From the NCBI RefSeq assembly GCF_000255705.1, contig NZ_JH636441.1:108942-172941 (forward strand): a stretch of DNA of 64,000 nucleotides. The letters are read 5' to 3'. Below, piece by piece: positions 44,087-53,525 of this stretch (position 1 is the first letter of the stretch; the number at the start of each line of letters is the position of its first letter). This DNA is from Zavarzinella formosa DSM 19928. Its GTDB lineage: Bacteria; Planctomycetota; Planctomycetia; Gemmatales; Gemmataceae. The notes below the pieces were generated by a model that did not search any database, was not told the DNA's origin, and saw nothing but the letters and a program-made list of their open reading frames with translations. The translations under genes were made by a program, and so were the position numbers.

Positions 44087-44881
44087 TCAGTTCTTCGTCT
44101 CATTCGGCAACGGGTGGTTCAGTGTAAATCGCAAAGCCGAGGGGACAAATCCTTGCAAGCCTTCTGATTGTTCTGGGTGCGGGCTGATGCCGACAGCCCA
44201 ACCCTTGCCGTAGCGGGCGGCGGCAATCGCCGGGGTTTCCTTCATCAAGCCTTCTTTGGCCCCTTTGCGGGTCATTTCTTCCTTATAAAGAGCCAACGGA
44301 ATCAATTTTTCTTTGGAATCCTTGATCGGCTCCAACACCGGGCCATTGTGATAATGCACTTTGGCGGTGGATTCCTTGCGGGTCAGCCATTCCTTGCCGT
44401 CGGACGTCAGTTCCATCCGCAAATCGCCGATGCCGCGACCCCAATTGGCTGAATCAACCACCTTCACCGGCAGAATGCCCAACGACCATTTGTAATGACT
44501 GCTCGCCAGATAGCACCCGGCGCAGATGCCCACATAAGAATTGCCTTCCCGCACAAAGGCCCGGATCATGTCCCGGCCGTCTTCGCCCAGCGTGTTGCCT
44601 TGGGTCTGGCTCAAGCCGCCGGGGACGATCAAGGCTTTGTAGCCTTTGAGTTTGCCGGCCCGGATCTCCTCGGCCGTGATGCGGGTGATGCGAAATTCCG
44701 TCTTTGCCGCAAAGGTCTCCTCCAAGAGCCGGGGACCGTCGCCGCCGACCCCGGCGCTGTCGTACATCGCCACCGGCACGATCACCCTCGGAGCAGGGAG
44801 CGGCGTGTTGGGATCTTCCGCAAACACGGAGCCGACCAACAGCACAACAGCCAGCGACGAAAATGAACAAATCAACTTCAC
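44087..44881 (-). CDS. exported BPL_N-type glutamine-amidotransferase-like protein
   Basis: 264 residues from a GTG at 44881, with GAGG 7 nt upstream; longer frame to 45157 lacks a ribosome site. Signal peptide VKLICSFSSLAVVLLVGSVFA. Class I amidotransferase-like fold: VAMYDSAGVGGDG, LIVPGGLSQTQ, nucleophile elbow VGICAGCYLAS with Cys, and YHNGPVLEP/ARYGKGWAVGISPHPE with a His near the end. Similar to the biotin-protein-ligase N-terminal domain family, found as exported proteins in planctomycetes. Catalytic role unknown. Confidence 0.82.
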   Translation of the reverse strand: MKLICSFSSLAVVLLVGSVFAEDPNTPLPAPRVIVPVAMYDSAGVGGDGPRLLEETFAAKTEFRITRITAEEIRAGKLKGYKALIVPGGLSQTQGNTLGEDGRDMIRAFVREGNSYVGICAGCYLASSHYKWSLGILPVKVVDSANWGRGIGDLRMELTSDGKEWLTRKESTAKVHYHNGPVLEPIKDSKEKLIPLALYKEEMTRKGAKEGLMKETPAIAAARYGKGWAVGISPHPEQSEGLQGFVPSALRFTLNHPLPNETKN

Positions 44882-45032
44882 GGGTAGCCTCGAAAAAAGG
44901 AACAAACGGCGGAAACGAGTGGGGAACCGCTTGATACGGGAGAGATTACAAGTTGACCCTCTTCGACCAGTATAATTTTGCCGGTTGTGATGAAAAGGCG
45001 GGTCGGTCATTTCCGGTGGATTTGCAAATTGG

Positions 45033-45061
45033 TTGACTCGTCCGTCAAGGTTTACTACGGT
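45033..45061 (+). promoter_or_regulatory. candidate promoter of the first tandem DUF1559 gene
   Basis: TTGACT (45033-45038), 17 bp, TACGGT (45056-45061). It resembles the pairs before the next two DUF1559 genes (TTGACT...TAGGGT). Prediction from consensus only. Confidence 0.4.
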
Positions 45062-45169
45062 TGCCTTGCTTATCTCTCCATGCCAGCCTGTTGTCAGCCA
45101 ATTGATTCGTCGCGTTGGTTGTCGTTTCCAAGGGCTGAAAAAATCCCTCCTCAACATGGGGCCAAAACC

Positions 45170-46168
<999 letters not shown>

Positions 46169-46251
46169 CGGTCACCACGGCCATGCCCGTCAGATGCCGA
46201 TGAAATGAACATTCCGCTCTATTATCGTTGCTCCAAGCGTTCGCCCGACAC

Positions 46252-46280
46252 TTGACTCATCTCCGCATAATGGTTAGGGT
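46252..46280 (+). promoter_or_regulatory. candidate promoter of the second tandem DUF1559 gene
   Basis: TTGACT (46252-46257), 17 bp, TAGGGT (46275-46280). About 70 bp around it are roughly 80% identical to 47691-47770 upstream of the third gene, which supports function. A 10-bp stem AATGAAGACA / TGTCTTCATT (46343-46352, 46379-46388) lies in the leader and is missing upstream of the third gene. Confidence 0.5.
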
Positions 46281-46452
46281 TTTAGTATCACATCTAACCC
46301 ACTGATGTTCCTCAATTGGCCATTTTTTAGCGACGGCAGAAAGAATGAAGACAAGCTTCTGAAAAATCAAAGCGTCATGTCTTCATTTTCATTCGTCTTT
46401 CATTTTTTCGAGACTTCAATTGAGGTGTGAATGTTTTGTTTTGGAGTCCGAA

Positions 46453-47460
46453 ATGAATAATCGGTGTCGTCACCCATCTGCTTTCACGCTGATCGAATTG
46501 CTGGTGGTGATCGCCATCATCGCCATCCTGATTGGGTTGTTGTTGCCGGCCGTGCAGAAGATCCGGGAGGCCGCCAACCGGATGAAATGCACGAACAACC
46601 TGAAGCAAATCGGGCTGGCCCTGCACAATTATCATGATTCAAACACTACATTCCCGCCCGGATATGCCAGGGTTGTTGCCCCGGAATCTGCTTCTCCTTG
46701 CACTTTCTGGACGTATTTCATTCTGGCGCAGATGGAACAAACTTCGCTGGCCCAAATTGCCACCCTGTCAACAGCCCCCGACTGGACGACTACCCCCTAT
46801 CTCACGTTTTCTCAGGCGACTGTTCCCGGCTATCGCTGCCCGTCCTCGTCGGATCAATTGACTTACAGCAGCCAGGGCATCAACTCTCGCGTTGCCATCA
46901 GTTATGCGGCCGTCCAAACCGGGGATGTGGGAAATCCCGCTTCCACCGCGGGCGGGGCGGGCGAATTTGGCGCCCACTTGGACGATTCCGCTTTCAGCGG
47001 CACGGGATTCAATCTGACGCCAACGTCTTTCATGTACCGTTTCAACGGAGCATTTGGCTTTAACAGCAGGACGACGTTCGCCAACATGACGGACGGTGCC
47101 AGCAATACGGTTGGCATTAGCGAGCGTTATCGGATTCTTGAGATCCCCGACGGTTACACGAATTCGGCCGGAGCGGGGGCGTTGGGCACTTGGGCGATGG
47201 GAACGCCCAACAACAACAATGCCGTGGAGCAGTCTGTCGGCTCCTTGGGGATACCGTTGAATTACAACAGCAACAAGGCGATCACCAGCGGCGACACCCA
47301 ACTGAGTTGGACCGCCACGGCCTTCAGCAGTCGACACACCGGGGGCGTCAACGCCATGATGATGGACGGCAGCGTGCGGTTCCTGACGAACACGACGGCC
47401 GATAATGTCCGGCTGGCTCTCGCCACCATCGCCGGGGGAGAGTCGGTCCCGGCGCCGTGA
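46453..47460 (+). CDS. DUF1559 pseudopilin-like protein, second of three in tandem
   Basis: 335 residues; GGAG 6 nt before ATG. Prepilin signal [20 protein letters not shown] after MNNRCRHP. Shares with the third copy long identical stretches ([45 protein letters not shown]) and ends with [19 protein letters not shown]. Different from the first copy mainly in the middle. Probably substrates of the same secretion apparatus. Confidence 0.92.
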   Translation: MNNRCRHPSAFTLIELLVVIAIIAILIGLLLPAVQKIREAANRMKCTNNLKQIGLALHNYHDSNTTFPPGYARVVAPESASPCTFWTYFILAQMEQTSLAQIATLSTAPDWTTTPYLTFSQATVPGYRCPSSSDQLTYSSQGINSRVAISYAAVQTGDVGNPASTAGGAGEFGAHLDDSAFSGTGFNLTPTSFMYRFNGAFGFNSRTTFANMTDGASNTVGISERYRILEIPDGYTNSAGAGALGTWAMGTPNNNNAVEQSVGSLGIPLNYNSNKAITSGDTQLSWTATAFSSRHTGGVNAMMMDGSVRFLTNTTADNVRLALATIAGGESVPAP

Positions 47461-47692
47461 CGGGAAATACGCCAATGACCATCGGGTGTCGATAGGCCGA
47501 TACAAACGTCACGCCCGGCCGAAAGCTCCGGCTGGCTTGTTAAACTCGATTAGGGACTTCCACAAAAATTGAAATGCGGATTGCGTGGCCGCCGTCAGGA
47601 GAAGAGAAAAGAGCGGCCCGATTCTGTCGATACCTGATCACCGATGACGGTGAACACAAACATGCATTGTCATTCAGGTATTCGGCTGTGGC

Positions 47693-47720
47693 TTGACTCA
47701 TCTCGCACATTGGCTAGGGT
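47693..47720 (+). promoter_or_regulatory. candidate promoter of the third tandem DUF1559 gene
   Basis: TTGACT (47693-47698), 16 bp, TAGGGT (47715-47720), in a stretch conserved with 46250-46330. The remaining part of the 47461-47822 gap contains no gene or strong hairpin. Confidence 0.5.
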
Positions 47721-47822
47721 TTCAGTATCGCACCCAATCCACGGATGTTCTCCGATTGGTCATTTTTAATTTTTTCAAGATTCCAATCGGGACTTGTGAT
47801 TGGTGCATTTTTGGAGTCGAAA

Positions 47823-48827
47823 ATGATGAATTTGCGTCGTGATCGATCAGCGTTTACGCTCATCGAACTGTTGGTGGTGATCGCGATCATCGCCATTCTC
47901 ATCGGGCTGCTTCTGCCGGCGGTGCAGAAAATCCGGGAAGCGGCCAACCGGATGAAATGCACCAACAATTTGAAACAGATCGGGCTGGCGTTGCACAACT
48001 GTCACGACACGAACAGCATGTTCCCTCCCGGCTTCGCCCGGACAGTGCTGCCCGAAGGCGCCTCGCCTTCGACATTTTGGACGTATTTCATCCTGCCGTA
48101 CATGGAACAAACCGCCCTGTTTCAAAACGCTCCGCTGTCCGCGACACCTGACTGGACGACCGGCAACTATCTCGTCGCCTGTCAGACAAATGTGCCGGGT
48201 TTCCGTTGTCCTTCCAGCTCCGATCAATTGACTTACGCAAGCCAGGGGATCAACAGCCGGGTTGCCATCAGTTACGCGGCCGTGCAATCGGGAGACGTGG
48301 GGAACCCGTCTTCTCCCGCCGGCGCCGGGGGAGAATGGATGGCTCACATGGATGACGGCGTTGCCGGCTCGGGCTTCAACATCGGACCGAACAGCTATTA
48401 TTACCGCTACAGCGGAGCCTTCGGATTCAACTCCAAAACCACCATGGCTTCGATCACGGATGGCACCAGCAACACGGTCGGCATCAGCGAGCGCTATCGG
48501 ATCCTTGAGATCCCCGACGGTTACACGAATTCGGCCGGGGCAGGGGCGTTGGGCACATGGGCGATGGGAACGCCCAACAACAACAATGCGGTGCAAATGT
48601 CTGTTGGCTCGCTCGGCATCCCGCTGAACTACAACAGCAACAAAGCGATCACCAGCGGCGACCCGCAACTCAGTTGGACGGCCGGGGCCTTCAGCAGCCG
48701 GCACACAGGCGGCGTCAATGGTCTCTTGATGGACGGCAGCGTGCGGTTTCTGACGAACTCGACGGCCGACGCCGTCCGGCTGGCTCTTGCCACCATCTCC
48801 GGAGGAGAATCAACACCCGCGCCTTGA
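47823..48827 (+). CDS. DUF1559 pseudopilin-like protein, third of three in tandem
   Basis: 334 residues; GGAG 6 nt before the first of two adjacent ATGs. [16 protein letters not shown] opens the prepilin signal; [19 protein letters not shown] closes with the H-X9-DG motif. Very close to the second copy; the least conserved part is around residues 165-190 (GEWMAHMDDGVAGSGFNI). Ends 15 bp before the convergent split-KdpD gene stop. Confidence 0.92.
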   Translation: MMNLRRDRSAFTLIELLVVIAIIAILIGLLLPAVQKIREAANRMKCTNNLKQIGLALHNCHDTNSMFPPGFARTVLPEGASPSTFWTYFILPYMEQTALFQNAPLSATPDWTTGNYLVACQTNVPGFRCPSSSDQLTYASQGINSRVAISYAAVQSGDVGNPSSPAGAGGEWMAHMDDGVAGSGFNIGPNSYYYRYSGAFGFNSKTTMASITDGTSNTVGISERYRILEIPDGYTNSAGAGALGTWAMGTPNNNNAVQMSVGSLGIPLNYNSNKAITSGDPQLSWTAGAFSSRHTGGVNGLLMDGSVRFLTNSTADAVRLALATISGGESTPAP

Positions 48828-48842
48828 CGGGAAAATCAACGA

Positions 48843-49970
48843 TCACCCGGCGCAAACAACCACGTCGGCGCCAGGCACGGCCGTCAGCAGTCGCTCCAAC
48901 GGGGATTGGCCGAACCAACGGCGATACCACGGCCGCATGCTCCGGCCGACGAGGATTTGGGTGATGGCGTATTCCTTCACGAAGTCCGCGACGGCCGGGG
49001 CGAATTCGGCGGCTTTCAATTGCATCGGGATGCCGCCGAGTTGCCGGGCGAGAGTGAGGGATTCCGTGATCTGCCGTTGGGTGGCCGCGTCGATTTTTTC
49101 CATTCGTTCGGCCGGGGTTTGGATGTAGACCGCGAACCACGGGGCCCGAAGCCGGTCGGCATGGCGGGCGGCCTTTCGCATCAGGCGCATCGCGGCCGGG
49201 CTTTTGCTGCTGACACACACCATCACCCGGTCGGACCCGGTCGTCGCGGTGTCCCCCTGGCGTTCCCGGCGCCGGTCGAGCAAGTGGGCGATTTCCTCCA
49301 GCGCCAGTTCCCGCAATCGCGTGAGATTCGGGGATGTGAAGAAATTCGTCAGCGCCCGTTCGACCCGTTCCGGCGGATAAATCTTCCCGGCCGACAATCG
49401 TTCCTGCAAATCCTCGGCGGGCAAATCCACGTTCACCAACTGATTCGCCTTTGCCAGCACATAGTCCGGCACTCGCTCTTTCACCTTCACCCCGGTGAAC
49501 TGTTCGACCACGTCGCACAGGCTTTCAAGATGTTGGATGTTCATCGCCGAAATCACGTTGATCCCGTTCCGCAGCAGTTCCTCAATGTCCTGAAACCGCT
49601 TGGAAAACCGGCCGCCGGGGGCGTTGGTGTGCGGCAGCTCATCAACAATCACGACCGTCGGCTTCCGGCGAATGACGGCGTCCAGGTCCATTTCCTCCAG
49701 CGTCACGCCGTGATATTCCAACCGCCGTCGGGGGATTTGCTCCAAGTCGCCGATCTGGGCCATTGTCTCGGGCCGGCCGTGCGTTTCGATGATCCCGATC
49801 ACCACGTCGATGTTTTGCCGCTTGAGACGCTGGGCTTCCTGCAACATCTCGAAGGTCTTCCCGACTCCGGGGGCGAAGCCGAGATAAATCTTCAACCGGC
49901 CCGTCCGCTGTTCGCGGATGAGTGAAAGGAATTTTTCCGGCTTTGGTCGGAGTTCATCGGCGACATTCAT
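48843..49970 (-). CDS. kdpD: stand-alone KdpD sensor domain protein (KdpD N-terminal domain plus USP domain)
   Basis: 375 residues. Corresponds only to the cytoplasmic N-terminal part of KdpD: LKIYLGFAPGVGKTFEMLQE (Walker A), VVIGIIETHGRPET, VVIVDELPHTNAPG (Walker B), then a universal-stress-protein-like domain from about residue 250 (DRVMVCVSSKSPAAMRLMRK ... ILVGRSMRPWYRRWFGQSPLERLL). The transmembrane, histidine-kinase and ATPase parts of normal KdpD (about 890 residues) are absent. In KdpD this region is thought to sense K+ or ionic strength. Its ATG overlaps the stop of the histidine-kinase gene as ATGA, so it is the third gene of the regulator operon and probably controls that kinase. 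Confidence 0.92.
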   Translation of the reverse strand: MNVADELRPKPEKFLSLIREQRTGRLKIYLGFAPGVGKTFEMLQEAQRLKRQNIDVVIGIIETHGRPETMAQIGDLEQIPRRRLEYHGVTLEEMDLDAVIRRKPTVVIVDELPHTNAPGGRFSKRFQDIEELLRNGINVISAMNIQHLESLCDVVEQFTGVKVKERVPDYVLAKANQLVNVDLPAEDLQERLSAGKIYPPERVERALTNFFTSPNLTRLRELALEEIAHLLDRRRERQGDTATTGSDRVMVCVSSKSPAAMRLMRKAARHADRLRAPWFAVYIQTPAERMEKIDAATQRQITESLTLARQLGGIPMQLKAAEFAPAVADFVKEYAITQILVGRSMRPWYRRWFGQSPLERLLTAVPGADVVVCAG

Positions 49971-51808
49971 CGGCCTGATTCCTTCCATGCGGGCAATGTG
50001 AGCAGGAACGTCGTTCCCTTGTTCAGTTGGCTTTCGCAGGTCGCCGTGCCGCCGTGGGCTTCCAGAATCTCTCGCACGATGGCCAGACCCAAGCCCGTGC
50101 CGGAAGATGAATCGTGGCCGGGCACGCGGTAGAAACGCTCGAACAAATGCGCCATCGCCTCGGGGGGGATGCCTTTCCCGGTGTCGCGGACGGCGAGTTC
50201 CACTCGGTTGCCGTCGATCACCCGGCCCGAGAGGGTGATCGTCCCGCCCGCCGGGGTGTGGTTGATCGCGTTCGTCACCAGATTGTCGAGGGCATGGCTG
50301 AACCGTTCGGCATCGGCAAACACTTGGGGAAGGTCGGAGACATCTTCCACGACCAGTTCCAAATGATGATCGGCCGCCCGGTCGGCGGCGGTGTCGACGG
50401 CGGTTTGGAACAACGCTCCCACCGATTGCGGGGCAAGGTGAAACTCGTCCCGGCGATCCTCCAGGCGGGCCAGCGACAACAGTTGTTCAATCATGGAGAG
50501 CAGCCGTTCCGCGTTTTCGCGGGCATCCAGCAATAACTCTGTTTGCTTCGGCGTCAGCGGGCCGACCGTTTCCTCCAGAAGCAAATGCACGGCCAGCCGG
50601 ATGCTGGTCAGCGGGGTTTTCAACTCATGGCTCGCGGTGGCGATCAATGAACCCTTGAGCTGGTCGAGCAACCGGAACCGGGTGACATCGTCCAGCACGA
50701 CGGCCGCCCCGAGCGTGTCCCCGGCGGCGTTGCGAATCGGCCGGACTTCCGGCAGAAAATAGCGGTCTTCGTTGTTTACCCGCAGGATGATCGCCTGATC
50801 GAAACGGTCGTTCACGGTCGTTTGTTGATGTCGCAATGCGGCATCAATGGCCGGGCGAATCCCCTCGGGAGCGGACCAAACCGAGGCGTCTGTGTCCGTG
50901 CGGGGCCGAACGCCGAACAGCGACGAGGCCGCCGGGTTGGCGAGTTCGACGCATCCCTCGGGGTCGAGCACCAGCACGGGATCGGAGAACGAATCAATCG
51001 CCGCTTGGGCCGTCTCGCGCGCCCGCAGGAGTTGCCGGAGGTTGGAATGGCGAAACTCCCGCACTTGGGCCGACATCGCGTTGAAGGTCACGGCCAGCCG
51101 ACCGAGTTCGTCCGTTCCGTGAACCGGCACGGTCCGGTGCAATTGCCCGGAGCCGATGGATTCGGCGGCGGCGGTCATTTCCTCGATTGGCTGAAGGATC
51201 ATTCGCACCAGTTGGAAACCCAGAAACGACGCCAGCAACCCGGCGGCCACCAAGCCGATGCTGAAACCGATCAAAGACATACGGGCGGTGCGCTGGGCCT
51301 GCAAATTGGCCTTTTCCATCTGATCGTGGTTGAGCTTGAGAATGGCCGAGGAAGCCTCTTTGATGGCCTGCCGGTCGGTGTTCAGGCTGACTGTCAAAGA
51401 GACTCTCGCCGGATCGCCAGAAGGAAGTTTCCAAAAATGTTCCGCATCCGTGTCGTATTGCTTCACGGCCGCTTCCAGTTTGGCAAAGAACCGCGGTTCC
51501 TCCGGCTGGATCGTGAGGTTGTTCCCCTCGATCCGCAACTCCCGTTCAAGTTCCCGGCGAGCGGCGGCATGTTCTTCCGCCGATTCGGCGTCCACGGCCC
51601 GGTCAGTGTGATCGACGGCCTTGTCCAGCGCCACCATTGCCCGGATGCTGTCGAAATTTTCCCGCAGAATGTCGTCGGATCGTTGGCCCAGTTGCCGCAA
51701 CAGCCAGACACCGGACCCGCCGACGATCGCCAGCAGCACGACAAGCGGCAGCAACGTGAGGATGATCCGGCGGCGGAGGGACAATTTCGACAAGGGAATG
51801 TTCCTCAC
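49967..51808 (-). CDS. transmembrane sensor histidine kinase (HAMP-PAS-HisKA-HATPase) of the kdp regulators
   Basis: 613 residues from a GTG that overlaps the response-regulator stop as GTGA. First helix IILTLLPLVVLLAIVGGSGV; outer helical sensor domain of about 150 residues; second helix MSLIGFSIGLVAAGLLASFL; HAMP (MILQPIEEMTAAAESIGSGQ); PAS (DSFSDPVLVLDPEGCVELAN); phosphoacceptor His in ATASHELKTPLTSIR; ATPase N-box HALDNLVTNAINHT, G boxes DTGKGIPPE and GTGLGLAIV. NtrY-like architecture rather than KdpD-like. Likely phosphorylates the NtrC-type regulator of the same operon. Its own outer domain plus the separate KdpD-type protein could give two inputs. Confidence 0.93.
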   Translation of the reverse strand: MRNIPLSKLSLRRRIILTLLPLVVLLAIVGGSGVWLLRQLGQRSDDILRENFDSIRAMVALDKAVDHTDRAVDAESAEEHAAARRELERELRIEGNNLTIQPEEPRFFAKLEAAVKQYDTDAEHFWKLPSGDPARVSLTVSLNTDRQAIKEASSAILKLNHDQMEKANLQAQRTARMSLIGFSIGLVAAGLLASFLGFQLVRMILQPIEEMTAAAESIGSGQLHRTVPVHGTDELGRLAVTFNAMSAQVREFRHSNLRQLLRARETAQAAIDSFSDPVLVLDPEGCVELANPAASSLFGVRPRTDTDASVWSAPEGIRPAIDAALRHQQTTVNDRFDQAIILRVNNEDRYFLPEVRPIRNAAGDTLGAAVVLDDVTRFRLLDQLKGSLIATASHELKTPLTSIRLAVHLLLEETVGPLTPKQTELLLDARENAERLLSMIEQLLSLARLEDRRDEFHLAPQSVGALFQTAVDTAADRAADHHLELVVEDVSDLPQVFADAERFSHALDNLVTNAINHTPAGGTITLSGRVIDGNRVELAVRDTGKGIPPEAMAHLFERFYRVPGHDSSSGTGLGLAIVREILEAHGGTATCESQLNKGTTFLLTLPAWKESGR

Positions 51809-53133
51809 GGTTCCAGTTTCTTCCGCTTGCGATACAGAGTGCTGGCGTCGATCCCCAGCACGGCGGCGGCCTCCTCCAGCGAAGCTGTGGCCCCCAGCAC
51901 ACGCCGGATATGCTCGGCCTCCAACTCTTCGAGGGAGATCAACCCGCCTACTTCAAGCCGGGCCTTGCGGCTTCCCAATCCCGGCGGCAGTTGATCGACT
52001 CCCACCTCGCCGCCGGGACTCAAGATCACACCGCGTTCGATGGCATTCCGCAATTCGCGGAGGTTTCCCGGCCAAGCATGTTTCATCAGCACCTCGCGGG
52101 CCTCGGCGGTGAATCCCGTCATGCTCTTGCCGCTCTGACGGGCGAAGAATTTCAGCAGGTGCCCCGCGAGCGGGAGAATATCGTGGCGGCGCTGGCGAAG
52201 CGGCGGCATGGTGATCTCGATCACGTTGAGCCGATAGAGAAGATCCTCGCGGAACTTCCCGGCCTTAACCTCCGCTTCCAAATCTCGGTTCGTCGCGGCG
52301 ATCAACCGGACATCGGCCGTGCGGGTTTTGGTTTCGCCCACTCGCTCGTATTCACGGTCTTGGATGAACCGCAGCAACTTCGGTTGCAACCCCAAAGGCA
52401 GATCGCCGATTTCATCAAGGAACAGAGTGCCGCCATTGGCCGCGAACACTTTTCCCTCGGTCGCCTCCACCGCGCCGGTAAAGGCCCCTCGGGCGTGGCC
52501 GAATAACTCGCTTTCCAACAGTTCGGCCGAGAGGCTCGGACAATGAACCACCACAAATGGATGATCTTTCCGGCGGCTACGGGCATGAATCTCGCGGGCC
52601 AACACCCCTTTGCCGGTGCCGTTCTCGCCGCGAAGCAAAACGCTGGCCTCGGAATCGGCGACGGTGAACGCGGTCTTCAACACGGTTTCCATCGCCGGTT
52701 CGGCGGTCGTCAATTCCACATCCGGAACGGTTTGCCGGACTTGTTCCTCCAACCGGGCGACTCGCCCCCTTAAAGAGCGAACCGTGTGCCAGCGGTCAAT
52801 GGCCACCCGGAGTTCGTCCGGCGTGAAGGGTTTGGGGAGATAGTCCGTTGCTCCTCGCCGCATGGCTTCGACGGCCGTGCCGATGCTGGCATGGGCGGTC
52901 ATCATCACGATGCCAAGACCCGGCGAGGCTTCCAGGAGTTTGGGGAGCAAATCCAGACCGGATTCCCGGCCCAGTTTAAGGTCGAGAAACACCAAGTCGG
53001 CTTGTTGTTCGTCCAGTTGCCGCAGGGCCGCCGCCCCGGTGGCCGCCTCCCGCACGGCATGACCTTGCGCTTCCAGAGTGGTTCGCAAGGTTCGGCGCAG
53101 GCTCGCTTCGTCGTCCACGAGCAGGATGTTCAT
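51805..53133 (-). CDS. sigma-54-dependent response regulator (NtrC family)
   Basis: 442 residues; AGGAGG 7 nt upstream of ATG. Receiver domain (MNILLVDDEASLRRTLRTTL, phosphorylated Asp in DLVFLDLKLG, Lys in DYLPKPF), AAA+ domain with Walker A GENGTGKG, sigma-54-contacting loop GAFTGA, Walker B GGTLFLDEIGDLP, and a C-terminal Fis-type helix-turn-helix (SLEEAAAVLGIDASTLYRKR). Activates polymerase carrying sigma-54 from distant sites. In most bacteria kdp is controlled by OmpR-type KdpE; here this gene takes that place, reading divergently from kdp with operator candidates between. First gene of the operon RR-kinase-KdpD domain. Confidence 0.95.
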   Translation of the reverse strand: MNILLVDDEASLRRTLRTTLEAQGHAVREAATGAAALRQLDEQQADLVFLDLKLGRESGLDLLPKLLEASPGLGIVMMTAHASIGTAVEAMRRGATDYLPKPFTPDELRVAIDRWHTVRSLRGRVARLEEQVRQTVPDVELTTAEPAMETVLKTAFTVADSEASVLLRGENGTGKGVLAREIHARSRRKDHPFVVVHCPSLSAELLESELFGHARGAFTGAVEATEGKVFAANGGTLFLDEIGDLPLGLQPKLLRFIQDREYERVGETKTRTADVRLIAATNRDLEAEVKAGKFREDLLYRLNVIEITMPPLRQRRHDILPLAGHLLKFFARQSGKSMTGFTAEAREVLMKHAWPGNLRELRNAIERGVILSPGGEVGVDQLPPGLGSRKARLEVGGLISLEELEAEHIRRVLGATASLEEAAAVLGIDASTLYRKRKKLEP

Positions 53134-53149
53134 GGATGGTCCTCCTGTC

Positions 53150-53183
53150 GTGCATTTTGCAAGACCGGCCGTGCATTGTGCAA
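53150..53183. promoter_or_regulatory. paired upstream activator sites, candidate binding sites for the NtrC-type regulator
   Basis: TGCATTTTGCA (53151-53161) and TGCATTGTGCA (53172-53182): palindromic TGCA-N3-TGCA repeats with centres 21 bp apart, two helical turns, within the longer direct repeat CGTGCATTkTGCAAG. They lie between the divergent regulator operon and kdp genes, about 55 bp upstream of the sigma-54-type promoter. Binding is inferred from position and symmetry. Confidence 0.6.
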
Positions 53184-53225
53184 GGCAACACGCTGAAATC
53201 CACGGCAATTGCCGGTGTTTTCATC

Positions 53226-53246
53226 CCGGCGCCGGGAATGCTTTAT
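53226..53246 (+). promoter_or_regulatory. candidate sigma-54 promoter of the kdp operon
   Basis: CCGGCGCCGGGAATGCTTT: GG at 53228-53229, ten bases, GC at 53240-53241. The -12 side (TGCTTT) fits well; the -24 side (CGGCGCC) fits TGGCACG less well and is part of a 12-bp palindrome CCCGGCGCCGGG. Start of transcription would be near 53253, about 30 bp before the first small gene. It is the only GG-N10-GC match found between the activator sites and the first gene. Confidence 0.5.
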
Positions 53247-53284
53247 TGAGAAACCACGAATCAAACCACTCGAAGGAGACGGCC

Positions 53285-53380
53285 GTGGACCAGACGGTGT
53301 GGATTCCGGTGACAGTCGGGCTTGGGCTTGTCGCCATGTTTCTGATGTTCGCGTTCGCCGAGGCATGCGACCGCGTTTAG
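53285..53380 (+). CDS. 31-residue membrane protein preceding kdpF, unrecognised
   Basis: GTG start with AAGGAGA 7 nt upstream, so translation is well supported. Sequence DQTVWIPVTVGLGLVAMFLM followed by FAFAEACDRV: a single membrane helix and a short charged end. Not KdpF, which follows 11 bp later. It may be an extra small subunit or regulator of the potassium pump; I do not recognise a family. Confidence 0.6.
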   Translation: MDQTVWIPVTVGLGLVAMFLMFAFAEACDRV

Positions 53381-53391
53381 GGAGAATTTCC

Positions 53392-53472
53392 GTGATCTGG
53401 CTAACCGTGATCGTGACCGCGTTGTTGTTCGCGTATTTGCTGGCCGCCCTGTTGCGGCCGGAAAAATTCTGA
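53392..53472 (+). CDS. kdpF: potassium-transporting ATPase small subunit KdpF
   Basis: 26 residues, GTG start with GGAGAA upstream. MIWLTVIVTALLFAYLLAAL then LRPEKF: the single helix and the LxRPExF end are the KdpF hallmarks. KdpF stabilises the KdpABC complex. Located 53 bp before kdpA. Confidence 0.88.
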   Translation: MIWLTVIVTALLFAYLLAALLRPEKF

Positions 53473-53525
53473 GCGACCCGGCCTTCGGGTTCGATTCAGC
53501 ATTCCTCATTCCGAATTGGTGAACC

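Noticed and set aside
44971-44976. TATAAT as promoter of the first tandem DUF1559 gene
   Set aside because: Perfect -10 hexamer, but the only upstream TTGACC is 12 bp away, too close; the 45033-45061 pair is better spaced.
52000-53133. KdpE as the kdp regulator
   Set aside because: The gene has an AAA+ domain with GAFTGA and a Fis-type helix-turn-helix, not an OmpR winged helix.
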